Assembly: GCA_030373505.1 (NCBI GenBank)
Contig: JAUCYS010000009.1
Coordinates: 1-64,000, forward strand
Direction: 5' to 3'
From: Parasphingorhabdus sp.
GTDB taxonomy: Bacteria; Pseudomonadota; Alphaproteobacteria; Sphingomonadales; Sphingomonadaceae
DNA: 64,000 nucleotides
The notes below the pieces were generated by a model, which made no database searches, was not told where the DNA came from, and was given only the letters and a program-made list of their open reading frames with translations. The position numbers and the translations under genes are program-made. This document shows, piece by piece, positions 46,751 to 54,749 of this stretch; position 1 is the stretch's first letter; every line of letters starts with the position of its first letter.

Positions 46751-47908
46751 ATGAGTATGGCATCCGAAACCGATTATTATGAACAACTGAACGTCTCGCG
46801 CGATTGTGATGGCGCGACGCTGAAATCATCCTATCGCAAGCTGGCGATGCAGTGGCACCCGGACAAGAATCCCGGCGATGCGGCTGCCGAGGCCCGCTTC
46901 AAGTCGATCAGCGAAGCCTATGATGTTCTGAAAGACCCGCAGAAACGAGCCGCCTATGACCGCTACGGTCACGCCGCTTTCACCAATGGCGGCGGCAACA
47001 ATGCCGGCGGCGGCGGCTTCGGCGGCGCGGCTTTCAACGATATTGGCGATATTTTCGAAACCATATTTGGCGGCGGTGCCGGTGGTGGCTTCGGCGGCCA
47101 GCAGCAGCATCGCGGCCCCGCGCGCGGCGCCGACTTGCGCTATGACATGGAAATCACGCTGGAAGATGCCTATCACGGCAAGCATACCGAAATCGAAATC
47201 GATGTCTCCGTCGCCTGCGACGAATGCGACGGCTCCGGCGCCGAGCCCGGAACCGGCGTCCAGCGCTGCCCGACCTGCCACGGCCACGGCAAGGTAAGAG
47301 CCCAGCAGGGCTTTTTCGTTGTCGAACGCACCTGCGCCAGCTGTCAGGGACGCGGCGAAGTAATCGAAAGCCCGTGCCATGTCTGCTATGGCGAAGGCCG
47401 GGTCGACAAGCCGCAGACGCTGCAGGTCGATATCCCGGCGGGCGTCGATACCGGCACCCGCATCCGGCTGTCCGGCAAGGGCGAGGCGGGCGCACGCGGC
47501 GCGCCTCCCGGCGATCTCTATATTTTCATCCACCTGATCCGGCACGATATTTTCGAACGCGAGGGCACCACCCTGTTCACCCGCGCTCCGATCAGCTTCA
47601 CGCTGGCCGCACTCGGCGGCGAAATCACCATTCCCGGACTCGACGGCGAGAAACATGCGATCCGCATCCCCGCCGGCATCCAGAGCGGCAAGCAGATCCA
47701 CCAGCGCGGCGCCGGCATGCCGGTCCTGCGCGGACGCGGCAACGGCGACATGGTGGTCCAGATCGAGGTCGAGACTCCGACCCGGCTGACCAAGCAGCAG
47801 CGGCAGATATTGCGTGAATTTCAGGAAACCGAAACCGGTGCCGAAACGCCCAATTCAACCGGCTTCTTCGGCAAGCTGAAAGACGCCTGGGAAGACCTGA
47901 CCGAATAA
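46751..47908 (+). CDS. dnaJ: Chaperone DnaJ (Hsp40)
   Basis: 385 residues. J domain at ~8-75 with the HPD triad in AMQWHPDKNPGD. A Gly-rich linker (~83-123) is followed by four zinc-binding CxxCxGxG-type repeats (CDECDGSG, CPTCHGHG, CASCQGRG, CHVCYGEG) and the C-terminal peptide-binding domains. It delivers unfolded clients to DnaK. It is 99 bases downstream of dnaK; that gap holds a short GC stem and a T6 run (46712-46735), which might partly terminate dnaK transcripts. GGGGGAAG lies before the start codon. Confidence 0.97.
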   Translation: MSMASETDYYEQLNVSRDCDGATLKSSYRKLAMQWHPDKNPGDAAAEARFKSISEAYDVLKDPQKRAAYDRYGHAAFTNGGGNNAGGGGFGGAAFNDIGDIFETIFGGGAGGGFGGQQQHRGPARGADLRYDMEITLEDAYHGKHTEIEIDVSVACDECDGSGAEPGTGVQRCPTCHGHGKVRAQQGFFVVERTCASCQGRGEVIESPCHVCYGEGRVDKPQTLQVDIPAGVDTGTRIRLSGKGEAGARGAPPGDLYIFIHLIRHDIFEREGTTLFTRAPISFTLAALGGEITIPGLDGEKHAIRIPAGIQSGKQIHQRGAGMPVLRGRGNGDMVVQIEVETPTRLTKQQRQILREFQETETGAETPNSTGFFGKLKDAWEDLTE

Positions 47909-47922
47909 TCGGCCGGTCGGAC

Positions 47923-48318
47923 CTAGGCCGAAAAGGCGGTCGCGGCTTCCACCGTATTCATGAAGTCCCGGAACAGCAGCCATTTTTCGTCTGCCACCGT
48001 GATTACATGGACAAAATCGGACTCGATCTGCCTGCCGGTGGAGCGGGCGGTCAGACGTAAATGCCCGGTAACCACGACCTGGTCCCCCTCGCAGATAAAT
48101 TCTTCCGGATCGAACTGGTGGATGTCGACCGAGGACAGGACCGTCTCGAAAAAGCGGCGTGCCTGCTCGAGGCCATCATAGTTGCCCGCATAGGGAATGA
48201 CCTCCGGCCCGTAAAATTCGATCCGTACATCGGGATGCAGCCATTGTACGATGGTATCGACATCATGCGCGCCAAAGGCGGCAAAGACATTCTTGGTCAC
48301 ATCAATCGGAGCGATCAT
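47923..48318 (-). CDS. SnoaL-like / NTF2-fold protein
   Basis: 131 residues of the NTF2-like fold: VTKNVFAAFGAHDVDTIVQW, LHPDVRIEFYGPEVIPYAGN, YDGLEQARRFFETVLSS, then GDQVVVTGHLRLTARSTGRQ, FVHVITVADEKWLLFRDFMN. SnoaL-like members are ketosteroid-isomerase-type enzymes, cyclases or binding proteins. It begins 34 bases after the TonB-dependent receptor gene on the same strand and so probably belongs to the P450-receptor operon. The reaction is unknown. Confidence 0.8.
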   Translation of the reverse strand: MIAPIDVTKNVFAAFGAHDVDTIVQWLHPDVRIEFYGPEVIPYAGNYDGLEQARRFFETVLSSVDIHQFDPEEFICEGDQVVVTGHLRLTARSTGRQIESDFVHVITVADEKWLLFRDFMNTVEAATAFSA

Positions 48319-48352
48319 TGAGATTCTCCCTTTCCATTATTGTTGGTGGGCA

Positions 48353-50764
48353 TCACAAATTGAACCGCAGGTCGACGCCATAGGTGCGCGGCGCGCCCAG
48401 CGGCCCGACAAATTCCGCGCCATAGACGGTCCCGGTCAGGATCTGGTTGGTGAAATAGGTCTCGCCGGTCAGATTGTCGCCGAACAGCCGCACGCTCCAC
48501 CGGTCGTCGGCGCTGGTAAAGCCAAGGCTGGCGCGGAGCAGGCCATAGCTCTCCTGTGACGCCGCATCGATATTGAACACGGTGAAATAGATCTTGCTCT
48601 GCCAGTGATATTCCGCGCGCGCCGTGACCCGGCCTGCATCCCCCACCGGCTGCTCCACCTGTCCGGCCAGGCTGAACTTCCAGCGCGGCGCACGCGGCAG
48701 CCGCAATCCGTCGAGGTCGCGCAGCAGCGATCCGGGCGGCTGGGTCAACGGGGCAGGGCGCAGCGGTTCGGTCAGCTGTCCCTCGGTAAATTGCGCATCC
48801 ACATAGGTCAGCGCGCCTTCCAGCTTGAAATAGTCCGTTGGCCGCGCCACCGTTTCGACCTCGAAACCGCGCACCCGTGCCTTGCCGACATTGCGGATGA
48901 TCGGTTGGTTGCCGACGCTGTCCTGCGCCTGGAGGTTGGTATAATCATACCAGAAGGCCGAGGCATTGAGCAGCAGCGCCCGGTCGAGCAGCTCGCTTTT
49001 CACTCCGATTTCATAGGACCAGATTTTCTCCGGCTCGAACGGATCGCGCTGGCTGCTGCCGATATTATAGCCGCCGCTCTTGAAGCCGCGCTGCACCGAG
49101 GCATAGAGCAGCACATCGTCGACCGGCTTGAAATCAATCCCCAGCTTGGGAGTGAAGGCGCGGAAGGTCGTCGGCCCGTTGACCGGCGCGATGATGAAAC
49201 CGAACGGGTCCGGCTGAGCCGCCGCCCGATCCTCGCTGATCGCATTCGGGAAAAAGATCGTGTTTGGCGCGATCCGCATGTCGGGCAGCATCACCAGATC
49301 GAAATTCTGCCGCCCGTCGCGCCGCTCTTCGCTGTAGCGCCCGCCCAGCCGCACCGTGAACTGGTCCGATACATCCCACTGCGTGTCGAGATAGGCAGCC
49401 CAGGCCCGGGTGTCCTGTTCGCCGCTGAGATGCAGTTCGCAACATTGGTCGCTTTCGGGAAAGACCACCGGAAAGGGCGGCAGCACGCCCGCTACCTGCA
49501 GGTCCAGGAAGCCCTGGATCAGGATAGGTTCCCAGAAATTGCCGAAAATATCATTGTCGATGATATTGCGCTCTTCGAAATAATAGGCACCCGCGATCCA
49601 GGAAAAGGGCTTGTCCGCGGGCGAGCTGAGCTGCACCTCACCGCTCCATTGCCAGTGATCCTCCTCCCGGCCGACGATGTTGACGAAGGCATCGGACAGA
49701 TCAAATTCATTCTGTGACACCGGGTTGGTGTCCCGGTAGCTGCCGATGACTTTCAGATTATAGTCAGCGATATCCCAGTCCAGCGTTGCGCCAAGGCCCC
49801 AGTTCTCGACCTTGTTGAAATAGGGCACATCGGCATAAAGGACTCGGGAAGCGGGCGCGGACACGCGACCGCTATTTTTCATGCCGAAATAGGGAAGCGT
49901 CTGCGATCCCTCCCGCGTGCCATACCAGCCCGGGATTTCGTCGGCATAACCGGCGCTCGCATAGAAATAGGCATTGGCCTTGTCATCGGCGCGATAATAA
50001 TCGCCACTCAGCGTGATCATCGCATCGGGCGACAGATCTGCCTCGACCGTCAGCCTGACGGAATAATCTTCCTTGTCTTCGACTTTCTCGGTGCTGTTGT
50101 CTGGGCGGATCACGGTCGCATATCCGTCGCGATCCTCCCACTGGAACGCCAGTCGTGCCCGGATGGAGTCGTTCAGTGGCCCGCTCAGCGCGCCGGCAAC
50201 GCGAAAGCGATCATAATTGCCGACCGTCAGCTGCAGATTGCCAGCCAGATGATCGGTCGGACGACTGGTCACGATATTGACCGCGCCACCGGTGGCATTG
50301 CGGCCATAGAGCGTGCCTTGCGGTCCGCGCAGCACTTCGATCCGGTCGATATCGAAAAACAAGGGGCCGATCGCCGCCGGACGGCTGATATAGACGCCAT
50401 CAACATAGGTGGCGGTCGAACTGTCCGTACCCGCGATGATCGTCGGCGTGCCGATACCCCGGATAAAAATCGATGTGTCGCCCTGATAGGTGGCAATCTG
50501 TACGCCGGGTGCAATCGCGCCGACTTGTTCGATCGCGGTAATCGATCGGCTGGCTAGCTCCTCCCCGCCGAACGCGGTTATCGCCATCGCCGCATCCTGG
50601 ATGGATTCCTCGCGGCGATTGGCCGTCACAATGATCACGTCGCCACTATTGTCCTGCGCTGCATCGCTTGCATTTTCCTGGGCGTGTAGCGGGGCCGATG
50701 TCGCGATGATGGCGGCCAGGCTTGCCGTTGCCAGCAGGGCCCTGCTGTCTGTCTTGAAATTCAT
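48353..50764 (-). CDS. TonB-dependent outer membrane receptor
   Basis: 803 residues. Signal peptide of ~29 residues (LLATASLAAIIATSAPLHA), then a short linker with a TonB-box-like DVIIVTANRREESI. The plug domain follows (AITAFGGEELASRSITAIEQ ... IFIRGIGTPTI ... RIEVLRGPQGTLYGRNATGG), then a 22-strand-type barrel ending LGAPRTYGVDLRFNL. It belongs to the large sphingomonad class of receptors (CirA/FecA-like) that import hydrophobic or aromatic nutrients rather than only iron. It lies between the P450 and SnoaL-like genes, all on the minus strand, so the ligand may be the P450 substrate. Confidence 0.93.
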   Translation of the reverse strand: MNFKTDSRALLATASLAAIIATSAPLHAQENASDAAQDNSGDVIIVTANRREESIQDAAMAITAFGGEELASRSITAIEQVGAIAPGVQIATYQGDTSIFIRGIGTPTIIAGTDSSTATYVDGVYISRPAAIGPLFFDIDRIEVLRGPQGTLYGRNATGGAVNIVTSRPTDHLAGNLQLTVGNYDRFRVAGALSGPLNDSIRARLAFQWEDRDGYATVIRPDNSTEKVEDKEDYSVRLTVEADLSPDAMITLSGDYYRADDKANAYFYASAGYADEIPGWYGTREGSQTLPYFGMKNSGRVSAPASRVLYADVPYFNKVENWGLGATLDWDIADYNLKVIGSYRDTNPVSQNEFDLSDAFVNIVGREEDHWQWSGEVQLSSPADKPFSWIAGAYYFEERNIIDNDIFGNFWEPILIQGFLDLQVAGVLPPFPVVFPESDQCCELHLSGEQDTRAWAAYLDTQWDVSDQFTVRLGGRYSEERRDGRQNFDLVMLPDMRIAPNTIFFPNAISEDRAAAQPDPFGFIIAPVNGPTTFRAFTPKLGIDFKPVDDVLLYASVQRGFKSGGYNIGSSQRDPFEPEKIWSYEIGVKSELLDRALLLNASAFWYDYTNLQAQDSVGNQPIIRNVGKARVRGFEVETVARPTDYFKLEGALTYVDAQFTEGQLTEPLRPAPLTQPPGSLLRDLDGLRLPRAPRWKFSLAGQVEQPVGDAGRVTARAEYHWQSKIYFTVFNIDAASQESYGLLRASLGFTSADDRWSVRLFGDNLTGETYFTNQILTGTVYGAEFVGPLGAPRTYGVDLRFNL

Positions 50765-50820
50765 TTCATCCTCCCTCGTTCGGTGATTTGCTCACCGTTA
50801 TTTTTGAAAATTCTGGTCCG

Positions 50821-52050
50821 CTATTCCTGCGCGCGAAAAATCACCGGGTTGCGGGCCAGGCCGTGATTGAGCAGACTGACATCCTGCCAGACCGCTTCGC
50901 CGGTTCGTTCAATCCCGCTGTATCGCTCGCGGAGCATGCGCGCTGTGGATTCCGCTTCCAGCTGTGCCAGCGGCGCCCCGAGGCAGCGGTGGATGCCATA
51001 GCCAAAGCTCATGTGCCGGCTGGCATTCGGGCGATGCAGTTGAAATGCATAGGGATCGGGAAAGGCCTCCGGATCATAATTGGCGGCCCCGAAGAAGCAT
51101 GCCACCCAGTCGCCGCGCCTTATATCGGCATCACCGATGGTGATGTCCCGGGTCGCCACGCGGAACAGTCGCTGCGGCGGACCATGAAAGCGCAGGGTTT
51201 CCTTGTAGATCGCGTCAAACAGCGCCGGATCGTCGACAAATTTCTGCCAGATATCTGGAAAATCGGCGAATACGGCGATCAGATTGCCAAGATAGAAGGA
51301 TGTCGTCTCCGCTCCGGCCACCGTGGCGGTCATGCAGAAACGGACGATTTCCTCAAAGGACAGGCGGTCTCCGTCCACCTCGGTGCGGATGAAGGCATCG
51401 AGCAGAGGGCCCGGCACTTGCTCGCCCCTATCGATCCGGTCCATCTGCTCCCGGACATGGCGCTCGAAAAAGGCCATGGCCTCCCTATTGTGGGACTGCC
51501 TTTCCTCGGCCGTGATATCGGCGGACAGCATGAAGGCGGTCGCCCAGTTGCGGACGTCGCGATCCATATCCGCAGGCATGCCGAACAAAAAGGCCATCAC
51601 CCGGCTCGGCAGCATGGCGCAATAATCGGCCATCACGTCGACCGGCCTGTCCGGCACGAAGAAATCGTCCATGCAGGCGGCGACCAGCGCGTCCACAGCG
51701 GGTGTCAGCGCCTTGATCGAAGACGGCTGGAAGACCTTCGCGGCAATCTTGCGCAGCCGCGTATGTTCCGGCCGGTCGTGATTGACCAGCATCAGCGTGG
51801 GCGCCGACGATTCCTCCTGCAGGCTGTCGCGCGACGAGAAGCTTTCGTGATCCCACGCGACCGCCGCCACATCATCGAAATTGAGTACCACCCAGGACGG
51901 CTTTGGCTCATCCACGCCTGGCATCGTGCCAGGGGGATAGTCGCGATAGCCGAACAGCGGCGACTGGTCGCGTAGCAGGTCATAATAGGGATAGGGGTTC
52001 CGGATCACTTCCGGACGATTCAACTGGTCAACACTGAACGTGGGTTTCAT
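50821..52050 (-). CDS. Cytochrome P450, bacterial class I type
   Basis: 409 residues, soluble-type length. P450 hallmarks: I-helix AGAETTSFYLG with the acid-alcohol pair (Glu-Thr), K-helix ExxR in YKETLRFHGPP, and the haem-binding loop MSFGYGIHRCLGAPLAQLE with Cys ~356. It needs an external ferredoxin and reductase, neither of which is adjacent. It starts at 52050, with GAGG close to the ATG, immediately after a palindromic operator and promoter. With the receptor and SnoaL-like genes downstream it looks like the first step of an inducible catabolic or detoxifying route for a hydrophobic compound. The substrate is unknown. Confidence 0.94.
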   Translation of the reverse strand: MKPTFSVDQLNRPEVIRNPYPYYDLLRDQSPLFGYRDYPPGTMPGVDEPKPSWVVLNFDDVAAVAWDHESFSSRDSLQEESSAPTLMLVNHDRPEHTRLRKIAAKVFQPSSIKALTPAVDALVAACMDDFFVPDRPVDVMADYCAMLPSRVMAFLFGMPADMDRDVRNWATAFMLSADITAEERQSHNREAMAFFERHVREQMDRIDRGEQVPGPLLDAFIRTEVDGDRLSFEEIVRFCMTATVAGAETTSFYLGNLIAVFADFPDIWQKFVDDPALFDAIYKETLRFHGPPQRLFRVATRDITIGDADIRRGDWVACFFGAANYDPEAFPDPYAFQLHRPNASRHMSFGYGIHRCLGAPLAQLEAESTARMLRERYSGIERTGEAVWQDVSLLNHGLARNPVIFRAQE

Positions 52051-52067
52051 TTATCCTCAATCCCTGT

Positions 52068-52078
52068 TTATTATGTCG
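52068..52078. promoter_or_regulatory. Extra operator half-site
   Basis: TTATTATGTCG repeats one arm of the adjacent palindrome, 18 bases away in the same orientation and between the palindrome and the P450 start. It is a candidate for a second MarR dimer contact. Confidence 0.5.
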
Positions 52079-52085
52079 TATAGAC

Positions 52086-52106
52086 ATTATGTCGCTGCGA
52101 CATAAT
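52086..52106. promoter_or_regulatory. Perfect palindromic operator between P450 and marR genes
   Basis: Arms ATTATGTCGC and GCGACATAAT with a single T at the centre. The site covers most of the -10 hexamer of the P450 promoter, and its size fits a MarR-family dimer. It is 254 bases from the marR start codon, on the side of the P450 gene. Confidence 0.7.
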
Positions 52107-52131
52107 AAGGATTGGAAAATAAAAATGTCAA
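52102..52131 (-). promoter_or_regulatory. Sigma70-type promoter for the P450-receptor-SnoaL operon
   Basis: On the minus strand TTGACA (52126-52131) and TATTAT (52102-52107) are 18 bases apart, a near-consensus pair pointing at the P450 gene about 50 bases downstream. The -10 lies in the palindrome, so a bound regulator would block RNA polymerase. Confidence 0.6.
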
Positions 52132-52359
52132 CCGATCTGCATTCCTGACCAACGATTGTTGATCAAGTTATTGATTAAAATGTATTTAATTGCTTTTGTG
52201 AAGGGCGCTTATGGACTTGGCCCCGTGCGGCAGATGGACATATTCTGGTGGCAGGATCGAAAAATTGCAGAGCGCAGGAATAGACTTTCGTCTGATATTC
52301 GTCCATCCACCTTGTTGAGTCGGGGGTCAGTGACACCGGGTCTGGTGAGGGAGCATGGC

Positions 52360-52878
52360 GTGAAGCAGCAGTCTGATTTCGGTATCGATTATCCCATAAA
52401 AAGGGAAACAGCTCCGCAGAATTTTCTCAAGCTGTTCTACCCCTTTCATTATTCGGTCGGCATGGCTGTTGAAAAGCAGCTCAGCGGATCCGATCTGACC
52501 CGGCATCAGACGGTGATCCTGTGGATCATCCACTCCAAGGGCGAGGGCGGGCACACCATCCACCGCAAGACCATCGAGCGGCTGATCGGCGAATGGTACG
52601 AACTGGGCAGCCCGGCCATCTCCAAGGTGCTGCGCGCCATGGCCGACAAGGATCTCAATCTCATCTCGATCCGGGAAAGCAAGGCTTCCGCTCGCGAAAA
52701 AATCATCCGGCTGACCAAAAAGGGCCAGTCGACCGTGAACGAGATGATGAAACGGACCGAGGCGTTCATCAAGCTGATCTCCGACGAGCTGACCGACGAG
52801 GAGATTGCCAATGGCATGGAATTCATGAGCCGCGTCGGCGCCATCGTCGAAGGCGGTTTCAGCGGTCAAAAAGGATAG
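52360..52878 (+). CDS. MarR-family transcriptional regulator
   Basis: 172 residues from the GTG at 52360, chosen because GAGGGAG stands 8 bases upstream; the frame is open to 52156 but that part has no regulator similarity. The winged-helix region is LSGSDLTRHQTVILWIIHSK, HRKTIERLIGEWYELGSPAI, SKVLRAMADKDLNLISIRES, ending in a wing with ASAREKIIRLTKKGQSTVNE, a MarR pattern. The dimerising C-terminal helices follow. It is divergent from the P450 operon and probably controls it through the palindrome at 52086-52106, with release by a ligand. Confidence 0.88.
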   Translation: MKQQSDFGIDYPIKRETAPQNFLKLFYPFHYSVGMAVEKQLSGSDLTRHQTVILWIIHSKGEGGHTIHRKTIERLIGEWYELGSPAISKVLRAMADKDLNLISIRESKASAREKIIRLTKKGQSTVNEMMKRTEAFIKLISDELTDEEIANGMEFMSRVGAIVEGGFSGQKG

Positions 52879-53155
52879 ATGGCGCCATCTTGTCTGACGC
52901 GATCGAACGAAGTGCGCGCGGCGACGGGACAAGAAAAACATGTCCTACAGCCCGCCATTCATGATAGGGTCGCGATATGAATGATATGTCGCTCCGCTTG
53001 AATTCTGTCTGCCTTACCAGTGGGTTGGGAACATTTCTGAGCAGCGGTGCGGAGGCAGGGATTGTTTTCCTTAACCCTGTAAAGATTGTAAAGTTCATCA
53101 GCAAAAGCCCGACTTTCCTGAACGGAACGGATCCGCGCTGCGGGCGATTTTCCTG

Positions 53156-53761
53156 ATGCTGCCATCGCTGATCATATTGGACGATTTCATCGCCGATCCG
53201 CTGGCCGCGCGCAATGCCGCGCTGGCGCTCGATTATGATCCCGGCAACAAGCATGGCAATTATCCCGGCCATATCTCGACCAAAGCCCTCGAAATTCAGG
53301 GCCTGAACGAGCGTATCGCCGGCATTATCAACGCCCCGGTCAAGGCGGCACCGAATACCAGCCATCTGCATTGCCGGGTCACCCTGAAAGGGGCCAAGGG
53401 ACGCAGCGGCGTGCATATCGATCCGGCTTTCTATTCCGGCATCCTCTATCTCTCGCTGCCCGAACATTGCAAAGGCGGAACCGAGTTTTTCCGCCACAAG
53501 CGCACCGGTCTGGAGCGCGTGCCGACCGATATGCTGTCGATCCAGCAGGCTGGCTATAATGATATCAACGCGCTGATCGAGGATGTGATCAACAAGGACA
53601 CCAACCATCCGGCGAAATGGACGAAGGTGATGACCGTGCCGATGCGCTTCAACCGGCTGATCCTGTTCAGCCCCTGGATGTTCCACAACAGCGGCGAAGC
53701 CTTTGGCAAAACGGCTCAGGATGGCCGGCTGGTCAATCTGATGTTTTTTGCGAGGGGATAG
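53156..53761 (+). CDS. DUF6445-type protein, 2OG-Fe(II) dioxygenase-like
   Basis: 201 residues. The region GVHIDPAFYSGILYLSLPEH looks like the His-x-Asp iron site of a double-stranded beta-helix dioxygenase; a later FSPWMFHNSGEAFGK offers the distal His, and GRLVNLMFF the oxoglutarate-binding side. This pattern is shared by DUF6445 proteins. The substrate is unknown, and the iron-site assignment is inferred from spacing only. It stands alone between the MarR and MBL genes; the 277 bases before it contain no recognisable gene. Confidence 0.7.
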   Translation: MLPSLIILDDFIADPLAARNAALALDYDPGNKHGNYPGHISTKALEIQGLNERIAGIINAPVKAAPNTSHLHCRVTLKGAKGRSGVHIDPAFYSGILYLSLPEHCKGGTEFFRHKRTGLERVPTDMLSIQQAGYNDINALIEDVINKDTNHPAKWTKVMTVPMRFNRLILFSPWMFHNSGEAFGKTAQDGRLVNLMFFARG

Positions 53762-53813
53762 CGGCGGTCCGGTTTCAATGATATGCCATGATCCAATTTA
53801 GGAGACGATCCAG

Positions 53814-54749
53814 ATGCCCAGTCCGATATCCAGAACATTTGCTGCCCTGCTGCTGGCCGCCTCGCCCTTGGCGCTTTCCGCTTGCAGCGAAAGCAATGCC
53901 CAGGAAAGCGACCGCTTCGCCGAGGTAGAGATCAAGGCTGAACCGCTGGCGGACGGGGTCGCTGTCCTGTTTGGCGCGGGTGGCAATATCGGCCTTTCCT
54001 ATGGTCCGGACGGAACCGTCCTGATCGACGATCAGTTCGCACCGCTGACCGACAAGATCCAGGGTGCGGTCAAGGATCTCGGCGCCGATCCGGTCAAATA
54101 TCTGATCAACACCCACTGGCATGGCGATCATACCGGCGGGAATGAAAATCTTGGCCAGACGGGCGTATTGATCATGGCCCAGGACCATGTCCGCGACCGG
54201 CTGATCAAGGGCAATGAATCGACGCCGCCGGCTCCTCCCGCAGCCTTGCCGGTGGTCACCTATCATGACGGCATCAAGCTGCATCTGAATGGCGACGAAA
54301 TCCGCGTCCAGCATATGAAACATGCCCATACCGACGGCGACAGCATCGTTTTCTGGCAGAAAGCCAATGTCGTGCACATGGGCGACCTGTTTTTCAACAA
54401 GGTGACCTTGCCTTTCATCGACCTGAGCAGCGGCGGCAATGCGCGCGGCATGCTGGCGGCGGCGGACAAGGTGCTGGCCATGGTGGACGACGACACCCGG
54501 ATCATTCCCGGCCATGGGCCGATGGCGAACAAGGCCGATCTGATCGCCTATCGCGACATGCTGAAGAGCGTTATCGGCGCGGTCGAGAAAGCGCAGGGCG
54601 AGGGCAAGTCACTGGCGCAGATACAGGCGATGAAACCGGCGGCACAGTGGGACGTCAATCCCGATGCCTTCATCAAGGGCGATGCCTTTGTCGAGGCGGT
54701 CTACAAGAGCCTGCAGAAGCCGGACCACGCCGAGGATCATGCGCACTAG
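53814..54749 (+). CDS. MBL-fold metallo-hydrolase, exported
   Basis: 311 residues with a signal/lipobox-like LALSAC (~24). The metallo-beta-lactamase motif HWHGDHTGGN is intact, followed by HAHTDGDSIVFW and the metal-ligand IIPGHGPMANKADLIAYRDM. This places it with periplasmic MBL-fold hydrolases, including quinoprotein-relay-like and B-type enzymes; beta-lactamase activity should not be assumed. GGAG lies 10 bases before the ATG. Its stop abuts that of the convergent patatin-like gene, with no space for a terminator between them. Confidence 0.87.
   Translation: MPSPISRTFAALLLAASPLALSACSESNAQESDRFAEVEIKAEPLADGVAVLFGAGGNIGLSYGPDGTVLIDDQFAPLTDKIQGAVKDLGADPVKYLINTHWHGDHTGGNENLGQTGVLIMAQDHVRDRLIKGNESTPPAPPAALPVVTYHDGIKLHLNGDEIRVQHMKHAHTDGDSIVFWQKANVVHMGDLFFNKVTLPFIDLSSGGNARGMLAAADKVLAMVDDDTRIIPGHGPMANKADLIAYRDMLKSVIGAVEKAQGEGKSLAQIQAMKPAAQWDVNPDAFIKGDAFVEAVYKSLQKPDHAEDHAH

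Noticed and set aside
44573-46786. 737-codon open frame on the minus strand
   Set aside because: Antisense to dnaK, whose sequence fixes the coding strand.
52977-53156. 59-codon frame before the DUF6445 gene
   Set aside because: Starts with a plausible ATG but lacks a ribosome binding site and any protein-like pattern; better seen as leader sequence.
53814-54749. MBL-fold gene as a beta-lactamase
   Set aside because: The HWHGDH motif is shared by many hydrolases and nothing specific to class B beta-lactamases was recognised.
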